Source: Falsiroseomonas ponticola (lineage in GTDB: Bacteria; Pseudomonadota; Alphaproteobacteria; Acetobacterales; Acetobacteraceae). From it: 64,000 nt of DNA. The translations under genes were made by a program, and so were the position numbers. The first letter of the stretch is position 1; every line of letters starts with the position of its first letter. The notes under the pieces are model-generated. The model saw nothing but the letters and a program-made list of their open reading frames with translations. It had not been told where the DNA came from and did not search any database. Location: assembly GCF_016805305.1 (NCBI RefSeq), contig NZ_JAERQN010000007.1, positions 1 to 64,000 of the forward strand, written 5' to 3'. Below are positions 55,453 to 64,000 of this stretch, piece after piece.

Positions 55453-57255
55453 ATGCAGGAAGACCGGTTGCGCCGCCTCCTCGACCAGCTTCGCGGGGGC
55501 GCGGTGACGCGCCGCGACGCCATGCGGCGGCTGGCGGCCATGGGGCTGGCGGCGCCGCTGGCGACGCAGCTGATGGCGCTGGCGGGGGTATCGCCGGCAT
55601 CGGCCCAGGCGAATGCCCTGGGGCCGGAACCCGCGCGGCGCGGCGGCGGGGGGGCGCTGAAGCTCCTCTACTGGCAGGCGCCGACGCTGCTGAACCCGCA
55701 TTTCGCCACCGGCGCCACCAACCAGGACGCGTCGCGCATCTTCTACGAACCGCTGGCGGGCTGGGCGGCGGATGGCACGCTGCTGCCGGTGCTGGCGGCG
55801 GAGATCCCCACCCTCGCCAATGGCGGGCTGGCGCCGGACGGGCGTTCCGTGACCTGGCGCCTCAAGCCCGGCGTGCGCTGGCATGACGGCGCGCCCCTGA
55901 CGGCGGACGATCTGGTCTTCAACTGGGAATACGCCCGCAACCCCGCCACCGCCGCCGTCACCGCCGGCAGCTATCGCGACGTGGAGGTGGTGAAGGTCGA
56001 CGACCTCACGGTGCGGGTGGAATTCCGCCAGCCCACGCCCTTCTGGGCGGAGACCTTCGTCGGCTCCCGCGGCCTCATCATCCCGAAGCATCTGTTCGAG
56101 CGCTACACCGGTGCCGCGTCCCGCGACGCGCCGGCCAACCTTCGCCCCGTGGGGACGGGCGCCTATCGCTTCGTCTCCTTCGCGCCGGGGGATGTGCTGC
56201 ATGCGAGCCTGAACCCAGACTACCACCTGCCCAACCGCCCCTTCTTCGACACGCTGGAGGTGAAGGGCGGCGGCGATGCGACGAGCGCCGCGCGCGCCGT
56301 GCTGCAGACCGGCGACTATGATTTCGCCTGGAACCTGGCGGTGGAGGACGACATCCTGCGCCGCCTGGAAGCGGCGGGGCGCGGCCGCGTGGTCTTCATC
56401 GAGGGCGGCGACATCGAGCTGCTGCACCTGAACCCGACCGACCCGAACCGGGAGGTGGAGGGCGAGCGGTCCCACCCCGCCACCACCCATCCCGCGCTGG
56501 CCGATCCGGCGGTGCGCCAGGCGATCGGCCTGCTGGTGGATCGTGATTCGCTGGAGCAGTTCATCTACGGCCGCGGCGGCCCCGCCACCGGCAACGTCCT
56601 CAACAACCCGCCCCGCTTCCGCCCGCCCCAGCCGCCGCGCGCCTTCAGCGTGGAGCGGGCGAATGAGGTGCTGGAGGCGGCGGGCTGGCGCCGCGGCGCG
56701 GACGGCATCCGCGCGAAGGATGGCGTGCGGCTGCGCTTCGTGCTGCAGACCTCCGTCAACGCGCCGCGGCAGCGCACCCAGGCGCTGATCAAGGCGGCCG
56801 CGCTGCGGGCGGGCATCGATGTGGAGGTGAAGGCCGTGGCCGCCACGGTCTTCTTCTCCTCCGACGTCGCCAATCCCGACACCTACACGAAGTTCTACGC
56901 CGACCTGCAGATGTTCACGACGGTGATGACGCAGGCGGACCCGCAGCGCTTCATGAACCAGTTCGTCTCCTGGGAGATGGCGAGCCGCGCCAATCGCTGG
57001 CAGGGCCGCAACGTCTTCCGCTGGCGATCCGCCGACTACGACCGCCTGTTCCGGGAGGCGGAGGGAGAGCTGGACCCGATCCGCCGCGCCGCGCTGTTCC
57101 TGCGCATGAACGAGCTGGTGCTGGCCGATGGCTACGTCATTCCGCTGGTCGGGCGGCCGCGGGTGAACGCGCATGCGAATACGCTGCGCCCGGTGCTGAG
57201 CGCCTGGGACAACACGCTCTGGCTGTTGAGCCATTGGGGGCGTCAGGGGGGCTAG
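55453..57255 (+). CDS. ABC transporter substrate-binding protein, family 5 (dipeptide/oligopeptide), paralogue 1
   Basis: 600 aa. A Tat-like leader (TRRDAMRRLAAMGLAAPLATQL, residues ~18-40) is followed by SBP_bac_5 features: LLYWQAPTLLNPHFATG, FYEPLAGWAADGTLLPVLAAEIP, VRWHDGAPLTADDLVFNWEYAR and VGTGAYRFVSF. It is closely related to the protein at 58649, including the shared VNAPRQRTQALIK and FFSSDVANPDTY blocks. It presumably presents peptides or N-acyl amino acids to the permease encoded downstream. Confidence 0.92.
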   Translation: MQEDRLRRLLDQLRGGAVTRRDAMRRLAAMGLAAPLATQLMALAGVSPASAQANALGPEPARRGGGGALKLLYWQAPTLLNPHFATGATNQDASRIFYEPLAGWAADGTLLPVLAAEIPTLANGGLAPDGRSVTWRLKPGVRWHDGAPLTADDLVFNWEYARNPATAAVTAGSYRDVEVVKVDDLTVRVEFRQPTPFWAETFVGSRGLIIPKHLFERYTGAASRDAPANLRPVGTGAYRFVSFAPGDVLHASLNPDYHLPNRPFFDTLEVKGGGDATSAARAVLQTGDYDFAWNLAVEDDILRRLEAAGRGRVVFIEGGDIELLHLNPTDPNREVEGERSHPATTHPALADPAVRQAIGLLVDRDSLEQFIYGRGGPATGNVLNNPPRFRPPQPPRAFSVERANEVLEAAGWRRGADGIRAKDGVRLRFVLQTSVNAPRQRTQALIKAAALRAGIDVEVKAVAATVFFSSDVANPDTYTKFYADLQMFTTVMTQADPQRFMNQFVSWEMASRANRWQGRNVFRWRSADYDRLFREAEGELDPIRRAALFLRMNELVLADGYVIPLVGRPRVNAHANTLRPVLSAWDNTLWLLSHWGRQGG

Positions 57256-57306
57256 GAAGGCGCGGCGAGAGGGGCCTAGGCTTCCCATGACAGGCAGGAG
57301 CCCCCC

Positions 57307-58509
57307 ATGACCGCCGCTTCCGTGATCGAGGCCGTGCAGCCCTGGCAGCCCGAGCTGGCGGCCATCCGGCGCGACATCCACGCCCATCCCGAACTCGGCA
57401 TGGAGGAGCATCGCACCTCCGCCCTGGTGGCGCGCTACCTGGAGGGGCTGGGGATCGAGGTCGCGACCGGGATCGGCAAGCTCGGCGTCGTCGCCACCAT
57501 CAAGGGCAGGCTGCCGGGCCAGCGGGTGATCGGGCTGCGGGCGGATATGGACGCGCTGCCGATCGAGGAGCGGACGGGCAAGCCCTGGGCATCGACGACG
57601 CCGGGGCTGATGCATGCCTGCGGCCATGACGGGCACACGACGATGCTGCTGGGCGCGGCGAAGTACCTGGCGGCGAACCGGGATTTCGCCGGCACCGTGC
57701 ACCTGATCTTCCAGCCCGCCGAGGAAGGCCGCGGCGGCGCCAAGGCGATGCTGGAGGACGGGCTGTTCGATCGCTTCCCCTGCGACGCCATCTACGGCCT
57801 GCACAACAAGCCCACCATCCCCGCCGGCCGCTTCGCCATCCGCAAGGGCCCCGCGCTGGCGGCGGCGGACAGTTTCACCGTGGTGTTCCACGGCACCGGC
57901 GGCCATGGCGGTTCGGCGCCGCACCTGGCGACCGACGTCACGGTGGTGCAGGCGCATTTCGTGCTCGCGCTGCAGACCATCATCGGCCGCAACGTGCCGG
58001 CGGTGGAGAGCGCGGTGCTGAGCGTCGGCGCCATCGCCGGCGGGTCGCTGAAGGCGTCCAACGTGATGCCGGCGACCGTCACCGTGACGGGCACGTCGCG
58101 CAGCTACACGCCGGCGGTGCGGGACCTGCTGGAACGCCGCATCGCCGAGCTGGCGCAGGGCCTGGCCGCGATGCATGGCTGCACCGCCGACGTGACCTAT
58201 CGCCGCGGCGTGCCGCCGACCGTGAACCACCCGGAGCAGACCGAGGTCGCCATGGCGGCGGCGGCCGATCTGGTGGGGGAGGGGCTGCTGGACCGGAACA
58301 TGACCCCCGTGATGGGGGCCGAGGATTTCGGCCTGATGCTGGAGAAGCGGCCAGGCGCCTTCATGTTCCTGGGCGGCGGCACGGGGCCGGATGGCGTCTC
58401 CCCCAACGTCCATACGCCGCTGTTCGACTTCAACGACGACATCATCCCGATGGGCGTCGCCTACTGGGCCAGCGTCGTGGCGCAGGAGTTGGGCGGCCAG
58501 CGCCGCTGA
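57307..58509 (+). CDS. M20 family peptidase/amidohydrolase (hippurate hydrolase-like)
   Basis: 400 aa. Metal-binding motifs of the M20D group are clear: RADMDALPIEE, MHACGHDGHTTMLLGAA, FQPAEEGRGGAKAML (Glu) and MGAEDFGLML (ED). It hydrolyses the amide bond of N-acyl amino acids or short peptides. It lies between two solute-binding proteins of the same ABC system, 51 bases after the first, which suggests it acts on the imported compound. Confidence 0.92.
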   Translation: MTAASVIEAVQPWQPELAAIRRDIHAHPELGMEEHRTSALVARYLEGLGIEVATGIGKLGVVATIKGRLPGQRVIGLRADMDALPIEERTGKPWASTTPGLMHACGHDGHTTMLLGAAKYLAANRDFAGTVHLIFQPAEEGRGGAKAMLEDGLFDRFPCDAIYGLHNKPTIPAGRFAIRKGPALAAADSFTVVFHGTGGHGGSAPHLATDVTVVQAHFVLALQTIIGRNVPAVESAVLSVGAIAGGSLKASNVMPATVTVTGTSRSYTPAVRDLLERRIAELAQGLAAMHGCTADVTYRRGVPPTVNHPEQTEVAMAAAADLVGEGLLDRNMTPVMGAEDFGLMLEKRPGAFMFLGGGTGPDGVSPNVHTPLFDFNDDIIPMGVAYWASVVAQELGGQRR

Positions 58510-58594
58510 AAAGGGCGATCGGGGCGTTGCCGAAAATGGCTGGCGGCGCCGCCACAATCCTGTAGCGTTGCGCGAGACAGGGGTGCGGGGTGGA

Positions 58595-58613
58595 CGGGCC
58601 GGGCAACGGCCCG
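58595..58613. promoter_or_regulatory. Small hairpin between the M20 and second SBP genes
   Basis: CGGGCC and GGCCCG (6 bp each) flank GGGCAAC in the 139-base space. It may reduce read-through or stabilise the downstream message. Otherwise this space shows nothing clear. Confidence 0.25.
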
Positions 58614-58648
58614 CCACGCCGAATGAGGCAATCATCGGGAGAGTTGGG

Positions 58649-60445
58649 ATGACGGAAGACGAACTCCGCGCGCTGATCGGCCGGGTCAAGAAGGGCACGC
58701 TCTCGCGACGAGGTTTCGTGAAGCGGGTTGCCGCGGTGGGGCTGACGGCGCCGATGGCGACGCAGCTCCTGGCCGTGACGGGCGCGGCGCCGGCGGCCGC
58801 GCAATCCATGCCGCCCTACCGGCCGACGCGGCGCGGCGGCGGCGGGCCGCTGAAGATCCTCTACTGGCAGGCGGCGACGCTGCTGAACCCGCATTTCGCC
58901 AATGGCAGCACCAACCAGGAAGCGGCGCGCGTCTTCTACGAACCGCTGGCCGGCTGGGCCGCCGATGGCACGCTGGTGCCGATCCTCGCCGCCGAGATCC
59001 CGAGCCGGGAGGCCGGCACGCTGGCGGCGGATGGCAGGTCCGTCACCTGGAAGCTGAAGCAGGGCGTCACCTGGCATGACGGCACGCCCTTCACGGCGGA
59101 TGACGTCGTCTTCAACTGGGAATACGCGCGCAACCCCGCCAATGCCACGGTGACGTCCGGCAGCTACAAGGACATCAACGTCGTCAAGGTGGACAGCCAC
59201 ACCGTCCGCGTGGAGTTCCCGAAGCCCACCCCCTTCTGGGCCGATGCCTTCGTCGCCACGCGCGGCATGCTGATCCCGAAGCACCTGTTCCAGAACTTCG
59301 CGGGCGCCAATTCGCGCGACGCGCCGGCCAACCTGCGCCCCGTCGGCACCGGCCCCTACCGCTTCGTCAGCTTCGCGCCGGGTGACCTGCTGCGCGGCGA
59401 GCTGAACCCCAACTACCACATGCCGAACCGGCCGCATTTCGACACGATCGAGATCAAGGGCGGCGGCGATGCCGTCTCCGCCGCGCGGGCCGTGCTGCAG
59501 ACCGCGGATTTCGACTTCGCCTGGAACCTGCAGGTGGAGGAGGAGGTGCTGGGGCGCCTGGAAGCCGCGGGGCGCGGCCGCGTCAATGTCGTGGACAGCG
59601 GCAACATCGAGTTCATCCAGCTCAACGTCACCGACCCGAACACGGAAGTGGATGGGGAGCGTTCGTCGATCCGCACGACGCATCCGGCCTTCTCCGACCC
59701 CGCGGTGCGGCAGGCCATGAACTTCCTCTGCGACAAGAATTCGCTGCAGCAATTCATCTATGGCCGCGCGGGCCGCGCCACGGCCAACTTCCTCAACAAC
59801 CCGCCGCGCTACCGGTCGGAGGCCATGCGCTCCGAATTCAGCGTGCAGAAGGCGAATGAGGTGCTGGACGCGGCGGGCTGGGTGCGGGGCCGCGACGGCA
59901 TCCGCGCCAAGGGCAATGTCCGGCTGCGCTTCGTGTACCAGACCTCCGTCAACGCGCCGCGGCAGCGCACCCAGGCGCTGATCAAGCAGGCGGCGCAGCG
60001 CGCGGGCATCGACCTGGAACTGAAGTCGGTGGTGGCGACGGTGTTCTTCTCCTCCGACGTCGCGAACCCGGATACCTATCCGAAGTTCTACGCCGACATG
60101 CAGATGTACACGACGACGATGACGGAGGCCGATCCGCAGACCTTCATGAACCAGTACGTCTCCTGGGAGGTCAGCCAGAAGTCGAACAACTGGCAGGGGC
60201 GCAACGTGCTGCGCTTCCGCAACGAGGAATATGACCGCATCTTCCGCGAGGCGGATGGGGAGATGGACCCGGTCAAGCGCACCGCGATGCTGATCCGGCT
60301 GAACGACATCGTCTGCGGCAGCCACCACATCATCCCGCTGCTGAGCCGGCCCAACGTCTCCGGCCAGATCAACGCCATGCGCACCAACCTCAGCGGCTGG
60401 GACAACTACCACTGGATGATCGGGGATTGGTACAAGGAAGCCTGA
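58649..60445 (+). CDS. ABC transporter substrate-binding protein, family 5, paralogue 2
   Basis: 598 aa from MTEDELRALIGRVKKGTLSRRGFVKR, a Tat signal with the SRRGFVK motif; the frame opens earlier but those residues are not family-like. The mature part parallels paralogue 1 block for block (LYWQAATLLNPHFANG, VTWHDGTPFTADDVVFNWEYAR, VGTGPYRFVSFAPGD). It is followed 9 bases later by the permease, so this copy is the cognate receptor; paralogue 1 may widen specificity. Confidence 0.93.
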   Translation: MTEDELRALIGRVKKGTLSRRGFVKRVAAVGLTAPMATQLLAVTGAAPAAAQSMPPYRPTRRGGGGPLKILYWQAATLLNPHFANGSTNQEAARVFYEPLAGWAADGTLVPILAAEIPSREAGTLAADGRSVTWKLKQGVTWHDGTPFTADDVVFNWEYARNPANATVTSGSYKDINVVKVDSHTVRVEFPKPTPFWADAFVATRGMLIPKHLFQNFAGANSRDAPANLRPVGTGPYRFVSFAPGDLLRGELNPNYHMPNRPHFDTIEIKGGGDAVSAARAVLQTADFDFAWNLQVEEEVLGRLEAAGRGRVNVVDSGNIEFIQLNVTDPNTEVDGERSSIRTTHPAFSDPAVRQAMNFLCDKNSLQQFIYGRAGRATANFLNNPPRYRSEAMRSEFSVQKANEVLDAAGWVRGRDGIRAKGNVRLRFVYQTSVNAPRQRTQALIKQAAQRAGIDLELKSVVATVFFSSDVANPDTYPKFYADMQMYTTTMTEADPQTFMNQYVSWEVSQKSNNWQGRNVLRFRNEEYDRIFREADGEMDPVKRTAMLIRLNDIVCGSHHIIPLLSRPNVSGQINAMRTNLSGWDNYHWMIGDWYKEA

Positions 60446-60454
60446 GCTTCCCCT

Positions 60455-61414
60455 GTGGCCAACTACCTCCTCCGCCGCCTGCTGATCGCGATCCCGAGCC
60501 TGCTCGGGATCAGCGTCATCCTCTTCGTCGTGCTGGCGCTGGCGCCTGGCGATCCCTTCGGGGAGCTGACGACGAACCCGGCGATCCCGCCCGAGGTGCG
60601 CGCGAACCTTCGCGCCAGCCTCGGGCTGGATGATCCGATCCACCTTCGCTACATCAGCTGGCTGACGGCGATGATGAAGGGCGATTGGGGCTATTCCTTC
60701 GTCAGCCGCATCCCGGTGGACCAGCTGATCCTGCAGCGCCTGCCGACGACGCTGGCCGTGATCGGCATTTCCCAGATCGTGGCCCTGGCCATTGCGCTGC
60801 CGGTGGGCATCTATGCGGCCACAAGGCCCTATTCGATCTTCGACCAGGTCGCGAATACGCTTGCCTTCGTCGGCTTCTCCCTGCCGACCTTCTTCACCGG
60901 CCTGGTCTTCATCCTGATCTTCTCCATCACGCTGGACTGGCTGCCCTTCGTCTATCGCACCGGCATCGATGCCAGCGGCTGGCGCTGGTGGTGGGAGCAG
61001 TTCCGGCAGTCCATCATGCCGATCATGGTGCTGGGCCTGTTCCAGGGGGCGACCTGGACGCGCTTCGTGCGCTCCGCCGTGCTGGACGTGATCCGGCTGG
61101 ACTACGTCACCACCGCGCGGTCCAAGGGGCTGACGGAAGGCACCGTCACCATGAAGCATGTGGTGCGCAACGCCATGATCCCCGTGGTCACGCTGGTCGC
61201 GCTGCAGATGCCGGCGGTGTTCGGCGGCGCCATCGTGACGGAGCAGATCTTCCGCGTGCCGGGGATCGGCAGCCTGCTGATCACCTCCATCCTCGCCAAC
61301 GACACGCCGGTGATCATGGCGGTGACCTTCGTCTTCGCCGCCCTCGTCATCTTCTTCAACCTGCTCGCGGACATCCTGTATGGCTGGCTCGATCCCCGCA
61401 TCAGCTACAGCTAG
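60455..61414 (+). CDS. ABC transporter permease, DppB/OppB type
   Basis: 319 aa with a GTG start. Six membrane helices and the standard N-terminal MANYLLRRLLIAIPSLLGISV are seen, then the EAA-like cytoplasmic loop TTARSKGLTEGTVTMKHVVRNAMIPV that docks the ATPases. It forms the membrane channel with the next permease, overlapping it by 35 bases. Confidence 0.93.
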   Translation: MANYLLRRLLIAIPSLLGISVILFVVLALAPGDPFGELTTNPAIPPEVRANLRASLGLDDPIHLRYISWLTAMMKGDWGYSFVSRIPVDQLILQRLPTTLAVIGISQIVALAIALPVGIYAATRPYSIFDQVANTLAFVGFSLPTFFTGLVFILIFSITLDWLPFVYRTGIDASGWRWWWEQFRQSIMPIMVLGLFQGATWTRFVRSAVLDVIRLDYVTTARSKGLTEGTVTMKHVVRNAMIPVVTLVALQMPAVFGGAIVTEQIFRVPGIGSLLITSILANDTPVIMAVTFVFAALVIFFNLLADILYGWLDPRISYS

Positions 61415-62308
61415 CATCCCGGCCAGCCGCCCGCGCGTCGGGCCGTGGCGGGAGGTCTGGCGGCGCTACCGCAAGCACAAGCTCGCGGTGGTCAGCGCCG
61501 TCATCCTGGCCACGCTGATCCTGGGCGTGCTGCTGGGCCCGCTGGTCTGGACGCTGCCGATCGACGAGATCGACTTCTCCGCCCGGCTCAAGGGCCCGTC
61601 CTGGGAGCATCCGCTGGGCACGGACGATCTGGGCCAGGACCTGCTGGCGCGGATCCTCTATGGCGGGCGCATCTCGCTGGCCGTGGGTTTCGCGGCGATG
61701 CTGGTCGCGGTGGTGGTCGGCGTCGTCGTGGGCGCGCTGGCGGGCATGTCCGGCCCGCGGGGCGATGCGGCGCTGATGTGGGTGACGGACCTGTTCCTGG
61801 CCCTGCCGCAGCTGCCGCTGCTGCTGCTGATCATCTACCTCTTCCGCGACAGCCTGAAGGAGGTGGTGGGGCCGGAGGTCGGGGTCTTCATCCTGATCGT
61901 CGCCGTCATCGGCGGCTTCCGCTGGATGCCCGTGGCCCGCCTGGTGCGCGCGCAGTTCCTCTCGCTGCGGGAGAAGGAATTCGTCGAGGCCGCGCGCGCC
62001 CTGGGCGCATCCCGCACCCGCCTGGTGGTGCGCCACATCCTGCCCAATGCGCTGGGGCCAGTGATCGTCGCCGCCACCATCGACGTCGCGGCCGCGATCC
62101 TGGCGGAATCGACGCTGTCCTTCCTCGGCCTCGGCTTCCCGCCGGATATCCCGACCTGGGGGCGGCTGCTCTTCGACGCGAAGGATCACCTCGACTTCTC
62201 GCCGCACTGGGCGCTGTTCCCGGGGCTCGCCATCTTCCTGACCGTGCTCAGCATCAACTATGTCGGCGACGGGCTGCGCGATGCGCTCGACCCGCGGCGC
62301 GTGCAGTA

Positions 62309-62309
<1 letters not shown>
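61380..62309 (+). CDS. ABC transporter permease, DppC/OppC type
   Basis: 309 aa. N-terminal cytoplasmic tail, then REVWRRYRKHKLAVVSAVIL and HPLGTDDLGQDLLARILYGGRISL, a standard OppC signature, followed by EAARALGASRTRLVVRHILPN as the coupling loop. It ends with the stop overlapping the ATPase start (TAGTG). Partner of the DppB-type subunit. Confidence 0.93.
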
Positions 62310-63277
<968 letters not shown>

Positions 63278-63287
63278 GGCGCGCGCG

Positions 63288-64000
63288 ATGACCGAACCGC
63301 TGCTCTCCGTCCGCAACCTCCAGAAGCGCTTCGACGTGAAGGGCGGGCTGCTGCGCCGCACGATCGGCCAGGTGCATGCCGTCTCCGGCGTCTCCTTCGA
63401 CCTCGCCCCTGGGGAGACGCTGGGCCTGGTCGGCGAATCCGGCTGCGGGAAATCCACCACCGGCCGGCTGATCCTGCGCCTCATCGAGCCGACCGACGGC
63501 GAAGTGTGGTTCGAGGGGCGCAACGTGACCGCGCTGGATCACAACCAGCTCGGCACGCTGCGGCGCGACCTGCAGATCATCTTCCAGGACCCCTTCGCCA
63601 GCCTGAACCCCCGCATGACCGTCGGCGCCATCATCGCGGAGGCGCTGATCATCCACGGCCTGGCGAAGACGCGGCAGGAGCGGGAGGACCGCGTCGTGGA
63701 ACTGCTGGAGACGGTCGGGCTGAATGCCGACCACATGCGGCGCTTCCCGCATGAATTCTCGGGTGGCCAGCGCCAGCGCATCGGCATCGCGCGCGCGCTG
63801 GCCGTCTCGCCCAAGCTTGTCGTCTGCGACGAACCGGTCAGCGCGCTCGACGTCTCGATCCAGGCGCAGGTTGTGAATTTGCTGGAAGACCTGCAGGAGA
63901 AGTTCGGCCTAACCTACCTCTTCATCGCGCATGACCTGTCGGTGGTGGAGCACATCAGCGACCGGGTGGCGGTGATGTATCTCGGCCGGGTGGTGGAGAT
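63288..64000 (+). CDS. ABC transporter ATP-binding protein, DppF/OppF type (partial, runs off window)
   Basis: The frame opens at ATG 63288 and continues to the window edge (237 codons) without a stop. It begins [20 protein letters not shown] and has Walker [11 protein letters not shown]-loop [10 protein letters not shown], signature FSGGQRQR and Walker [13 protein letters not shown]. The C-terminal third is outside. It completes the SBP-M20-SBP-permease-permease-ATPase-ATPase operon. Confidence 0.93.
   Translation, partial: MTEPLLSVRNLQKRFDVKGGLLRRTIGQVHAVSGVSFDLAPGETLGLVGESGCGKSTTGRLILRLIEPTDGEVWFEGRNVTALDHNQLGTLRRDLQIIFQDPFASLNPRMTVGAIIAEALIIHGLAKTRQEREDRVVELLETVGLNADHMRRFPHEFSGGQRQRIGIARALAVSPKLVVCDEPVSALDVSIQAQVVNLLEDLQEKFGLTYLFIAHDLSVVEHISDRVAVMYLGRVVE

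Noticed and set aside
54064..58809. A 1581-codon open frame on the minus strand
   Set aside because: It is antisense to the oxoamine synthase, SBP and M20 genes, with His/Arg/Gly-biased low-complexity translation typical of GC-rich shadow frames.

Overview
The window is about 64 kb of very GC-rich DNA, densely packed with genes and full of long antisense open frames that are only codon-bias shadows. The gene set points to a free-living, metabolically versatile alphaproteobacterium, most likely in the Acetobacteraceae and Roseomonas-like. The indicators are a TctC/Bug-type solute receptor, hydantoinase A/B, an AtuA/DUF4387 pair, a MoeA-PBP fusion and alphaproteobacterial intergenic palindromes. 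This placement is inferred from family content; no rRNA gene is present. I saw no tRNA, rRNA or CRISPR array. The only transposon trace is the tail of an IS5-type transposase at the left edge.

Layout. 1-1.8 kb: IS5 end, a palindromic repeat, then a ROK-family gene and a CinA/PncC gene. 1.86-6.8 kb: a complete siderophore uptake operon (TonB-dependent receptor, PiuC, ExbB, ExbD, TonB) behind two abutting palindromes, one Fur-box-like. 6.8-11.1 kb: flavin monooxygenase and amidohydrolase, divergent from a family-5 solute-binding protein. 11.1-14.2 kb: a five-gene, stop/start-overlapping operon built around a ferric-reductase/Rieske fusion with three tiny membrane proteins and an atypical SDR. 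14.3-17.3 kb: phosphoglucomutase and siroheme synthase. 17.4-19.9 kb: two accessory genes, one an SASA-type esterase. 20.4-24.3 kb: DUF4387/AtuA and a GGDEF/EAL protein. 24.4-29.5 kb: RND efflux operon ending in its own TetR regulator. 29.6-34.4 kb: hyuA-hyuB-MFS. 34.5-37.9 kb: HU, MoeA-PBP fusion and a second degenerate MoeA. 38.1-43.7 kb: a probable GntR regulon (regulator, extradiol-dioxygenase-like protein, TctC receptor, Ldh-family dehydrogenase, alpha/beta hydrolase). 43.7-49.6 kb: DUF2161, orphan PAS histidine kinase, split aerotaxis pair and GST. 49.7-55.4 kb: SARP/BTAD regulator with PAP2 and C1-peptidase genes, divergent from an alpha-oxoamine synthase that lacks its PLP lysine. 55.5-64 kb: a dipeptide/oligopeptide ABC operon with two paralogous binding proteins flanking an M20 peptidase; the last ATPase runs off the window.

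How genes work together. The TonB operon supplies a receptor, the hydroxylase that usually accompanies such receptors and its own energising complex. The hyu and dpp operons pair a transporter with a hydrolase. The 38-43.7 kb block is tied together by a nearly identical 14-bp operator half found upstream of the GntR gene and upstream of the hydrolase/dehydrogenase operon.

The strongest candidates for something undescribed are: (1) a dispersed intergenic element of four consecutive hairpins, present twice (11.1 and 40.4 kb), with compensatory stem changes between copies; (2) the coupled Rieske/ferric-reductase operon with a C-terminal CX3C...CX3C domain; and (3) the SARP-linked locus with a lysine-less oxoamine synthase.
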